Shown here in pieces: positions 60,358 to 64,000 of a DNA stretch of 64,000 nucleotides. The translations under genes and the position numbers were made by a program. The first letter of the stretch is position 1. Each line of letters begins with the position of its first letter. The notes beneath the pieces are model-generated. The model was not told where the DNA came from. It was given only the letters and a program-made list of their open reading frames with translations, and did not search any database. Source of the DNA: Amaranthus tricolor. Its lineage: Eukaryota; Streptophyta; Magnoliopsida; Caryophyllales; Amaranthaceae. Where the stretch lies: NCBI RefSeq assembly GCF_026212465.1, contig NC_080058.1, forward strand, positions 21,084,200 to 21,148,199, given 5' to 3'.

Positions 60358-63300
60358 TGTTCATCATTCATTATTCATTAATCAACTATCCTTCTTCATT
60401 GTTCATCGTTTATTTTTCATTGATCATTGATCTTTGTTCATTATTCATCTTCATTGTGCATCGCTCATTGTTCATTGATCAAATATCTTTCTTCATTGTT
60501 CATTGTTCATTATTTATTGATCATTAACTCTAGTTCATTGTTCATCAATCATTGTTAATTGATTAATCATCCTTGTTCATACTTTATCATTCATTTTTCA
60601 TTGTTCATTGTTAATAGTTAATCATACATTTATCATCGATCATTGATCCTTGTTCATTGTTCATCATTTATTGTTCATTGATCATTGATCCTTGTTCATT
60701 GTTCATTGATCTTTAATCCTTGCTCATTATTCATCATTCATTGTTCATTGTTCATCATTCATCGTTCATAGTTCATTGTTCATTGTTCATCGTTCATCAT
60801 TCATTGTTCATTATTTATCGCTCATTGTTCATTAACCCTTTTCATTGTTCAATTATCATTGATCCATGTTCATTATTCATCATTCATTGTTCATTATTCA
60901 ATGTTGATTGTACATTGTTTATTGTTTATTGTTCTTTATTCAATGTTCATTGCTTATTGTATATTGTTCATTGTTCATCGTAGCATTGATCATTGATTTT
61001 TGTTCCCTATTCATATTTCATCATTCATCTTTCATTGTTTATTGATCATTGATCCTTGTTCATTTTTCATCGTTCATTGTTTATTGATCATTGATCGTTG
61101 ATCCTTGTTCATTGTTCAACATTCATTGTTCATTGTTAATCACTTATACTTCATTGATCATTGATCCTTGTTCATCGTTCATCGTCCATTGTTCATTGAT
61201 CATTGATCCTTTTTCATCTTTCATAATTCATTGTTTATTGTTCATTGTTCATTGATTATTGATTATGGTTCCTTAATCATTATTCATCATTCATTGTTCA
61301 TTGATAATTGATACTTGCTCATAGTTCATCATTCATTCTTCATTGATCATTGATCCTAGTTCATTGCTCGTTGTTCATCATTCGTTGTTTAATGTTCCAC
61401 TATTGTTCTTTGATTGATCAACTATCCTTTTTCATTGTTCATCATTTAATTTTCATGATCATTCATCCTTGTTCATTGTTCATCATTAATTGTTCATCCC
61501 TCATTATTCATTGAACAAATATCTTTGTTCATTGTTTATTGATCATTGATCCTTGTTCATTGTTCATCCATCATTGTTAATTGATCAATGATCCTTGTTC
61601 ATTGTTCATTGTTTAGTGCTCATCGCTAATTTTTCATTGTTCATTGTTCATTGTTATTTTCATTGATCATTAATTAATGATTCTTGTTCATTGTTCATCA
61701 TTCATTGTTTATTGATAATTTATCCTTGTTCAAAGTTCAACATTATTTGTTAATAGATAATTGATCCTTGTTCATTGCTCGTTGTTCATCATTCGTTGTT
61801 CTATGTTTCGTTGTTAATTGTTCATTATTCATTTATCAACTATCCTTCTTCATTGTTCATTGTTCATTTTTCATTGATCATTGATCCTAGTTCATTGTTC
61901 ATCATTCACTGTTCATCGCTCATTATTCATTGATCCAATATCTTTGTTCATTGTTTATTGATCATTGACCCCTATTCATTGTTCATCAATCATTGTTAAT
62001 TAATCAATGATTCTTGTTCATTGTTCATTGTTCATTGTTCACTGTTAATCAGTAATTGTTCATTGTTCTTTGTTCATCGTAGCATTGATCATTGATTATT
62101 GTTCCCTGTTCATTTTTCATCATTCATCTTTCATTGTTTATTGATCATTGATCCTCGTTCATTTTTCATCGTTCATTGTTCATTGATCATTGATCGTTGT
62201 TCATTGTTCATCATTCATTGTTCCTCGTTCATCGTTCATTGTTCATTGATCATTGATCCTTGTTTATCTTTAATAATTAATTTTTTATTGTTTATTATTC
62301 ATTCTTTATTATTCATTGTTCATTGATTATTGATTATTGATCCTTGTTCAATATTCATCATTCATTGTTCAATGATAATTGATCCTTGTTTATAGTTCAT
62401 CATTCATTGTTCTTTGATCATTGATCCTTGTTCATTGCTCGATGTTCATCATTCGTTGTTTAATGTTCCACTGTTCTTTCTTTATTGATCAACTTGTTCG
62501 TCGTTTAATTTTCATTGATCATTGATCCTTGTTCATTGTTTGTCATTCACTGTTCATTGCTCATTATTTATTGATCATATATATTTGTTCATTGTTTATT
62601 AATCATTGATCCTTGTTCATTTTTCGTCATTTAATTTTCATTGGTCATTGATCCTTGTTCATTATTCATCATTCATTATTCATCGCTCATTATTCATTGA
62701 TCAAATATCTTTGTTCATTGTTAATTGATCATTGATCCTTGTTCATTGCTCGTTGTTCATCATTCGTTATTCAATGTTCCGTTGATAATTGCTCATTATT
62801 CATTTATCAAATATCCTTCTTCATTGTTCATCATTCATTTTTCATTTTTCATTGATCATTGATCCTTCTTCATTGTTCATCATTCATTGTTCATCGCTCA
62901 TTATTCATTGATCAAATATCTTTGTTCAATTTTTATTGATCATTGATCCTTGTTCATTGTTCATCAATCATTGTTAATTGGTCAATAATCCTTATTCATT
63001 GATCATTGTTCATCATTCATTCTTCATTGTTCATTTTTCATTGTTCTTGTTCATTGATCATTGATTAATGATTTTTGTTCATTGTTCATTATTCATTGTT
63101 CATTCATAATTTATCCTTGTTCATAGTTCAACATTCATTGTTAATTGATCATTGATCCTTGTTCATTATTTCTCGTTGTTCATCATTCGTTGTTTAATGT
63201 TCCGTTGTTCATTGTTCATTATTCATTAATCAACTATACTTCTTCATTGTTCATCGTTCATTTTTCATTGATCATTGATCTTTGTTCATTATTCATCATT

Positions 63301-63796
63301 CATTGTTCATCGCTCATTGTTCATTGATCAAATATCTTTCTTCTTTATTCAATGTTTAGTGTTTATTGATAATTGATCTTTGTTCATTGTTTATCAATCA
63401 TTGATAAATGATCAATGATCCTTTCATTCATGTTTCATTCTTCATTGTTAATTGTTAATCATACATTTTTCATCGATCATTGATCCTTGTTCATTGTTCA
63501 TCATTTATTGTTCATTGATCATTGATCCTTGTTCATTTTTCGTTGATCTTTAATCCTTGCTCATTATTCATCATTCATTGTTCATTATTCTATTTTCATT
63601 GTTCATTGTTCATTGTTAATTATTCATATTTCATTCTTCATTTTTTATTGTTCAGTTTTTATTGATCCATGATACTTGTTCATTGTTCATAATTCATTGT
63701 TCTTTGATCATTAATCCTTGTTCATTGTTCATTCAGCATTGATCCTTGTTCATTGTTCATCGTACATTTTTCGTCAATCAACGATCCTAGTTTATT
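60358..63796 (+). repeat. Heptanucleotide tandem array, block 4
   Basis: 3.4 kb of the same heptamer family between CACTA-2 and CACTA-4. Order of variants parallels parts of blocks 1 and 2 (for example 63440-63790 against 27660-28020). Open frames at 60720, 62099 and 63145 are repeat translations. Confidence 0.93.
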
Positions 63797-64000
63797 CACT
63801 AGTAGAAAAAAATGTATTTGCTGCTCATTATTTGCTGCAGTTTTGTGTATTAGCAGCAAAAAATAGGAAAACGTATTAAAAAAAGTACTCTAATTGCTGC
63901 GGTTAACCCTTTGACCGCAGCAAATACCCTAGCATCATGCATTAATTGCTGCGGTTTGTCCACAACCGCAGCAAATAACCCTTCAAAATTAGCTTATTTG
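63797..64000 (+). mobile_element. CACTA-4: left end of another CACTA transposon
   Basis: CACTAGTAGAAAAAAATG at 63797, preceded by ATT, then paired GCTGCGGTT / ACCGCAGCAAAT subterminal repeats to the window edge. It has the same repeat family as CACTA-1 and CACTA-2. Orientation relative to its genes cannot be told, and its other end and duplication lie outside the window. Confidence 0.85.

Overview
This is repeat-dominated plant nuclear DNA: AT-rich, with no recognisable host gene, rRNA or tRNA. Plant CACTA (En/Spm) transposons with TNP2 transposases, Sirevirus-type Ty1/copia retrotransposons with an extra 3' ORF, and GT-AG introns point to a flowering plant, probably a eudicot. The species cannot be fixed from the window.

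The substrate is a degenerate heptanucleotide (TTCATTG-like) tandem array, present as four blocks: 1406-3228, 23867-28269, 38714-45288 and 60358-63796, about 16 kb in all. Three bounded CACTA elements interrupt it. CACTA-1 (3229-23866, + strand) and CACTA-3 (28270-38713, + strand) have ATT target duplications; CACTA-2 (45289-60357, - strand) has TGT. Removing each element plus one target duplication restores the 7-bp phase, so the array predates them. A fourth begins at 63797 and runs off the window. A truncated CACTA fragment occupies 1-1405.

CACTA-1, CACTA-2, CACTA-4 and the left fragment belong to one family, with CACTAGTGG-like ends and TTTGCTGCGGT/ACCGCAGCAAA subterminal repeats. CACTA-3 is a different family with AAGAGAACTCC-type subterminal repeats. 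The complete architecture in both is a TNP2 transposase gene (Transpos_assoc, Transposase_21, DUF4218, DUF4216) followed by a multi-exon gene that joins a Transposase_24-like region to a C-terminal Ulp1-type (C48) cysteine-protease domain. All copies here carry stops, frameshifts or deletions. In CACTA-1 the intron that separates the protease His/Asp exon from the Cys exon is 2.56 kb and holds a tandem array of exactly 169-bp units. CACTA-2 keeps that array but has lost the surrounding gene, fusing TNP2 directly to a protease remnant.

Two related copia elements are nested in CACTA copies. Copia-1 (7695-17406, - strand, target duplication TTATA) lies in CACTA-1; its LTRs differ by several percent and its genes are decayed. 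Copia-2 (49027-58968, + strand, target duplication AACTC) lies in CACTA-2; I found only one mismatch between its 1484-bp LTRs, yet its gag-pol is broken while the extra 3' ORF (497 codons) is intact. The inferred order is: heptamer array, then CACTA insertions, then Copia-1, then (recently) Copia-2.
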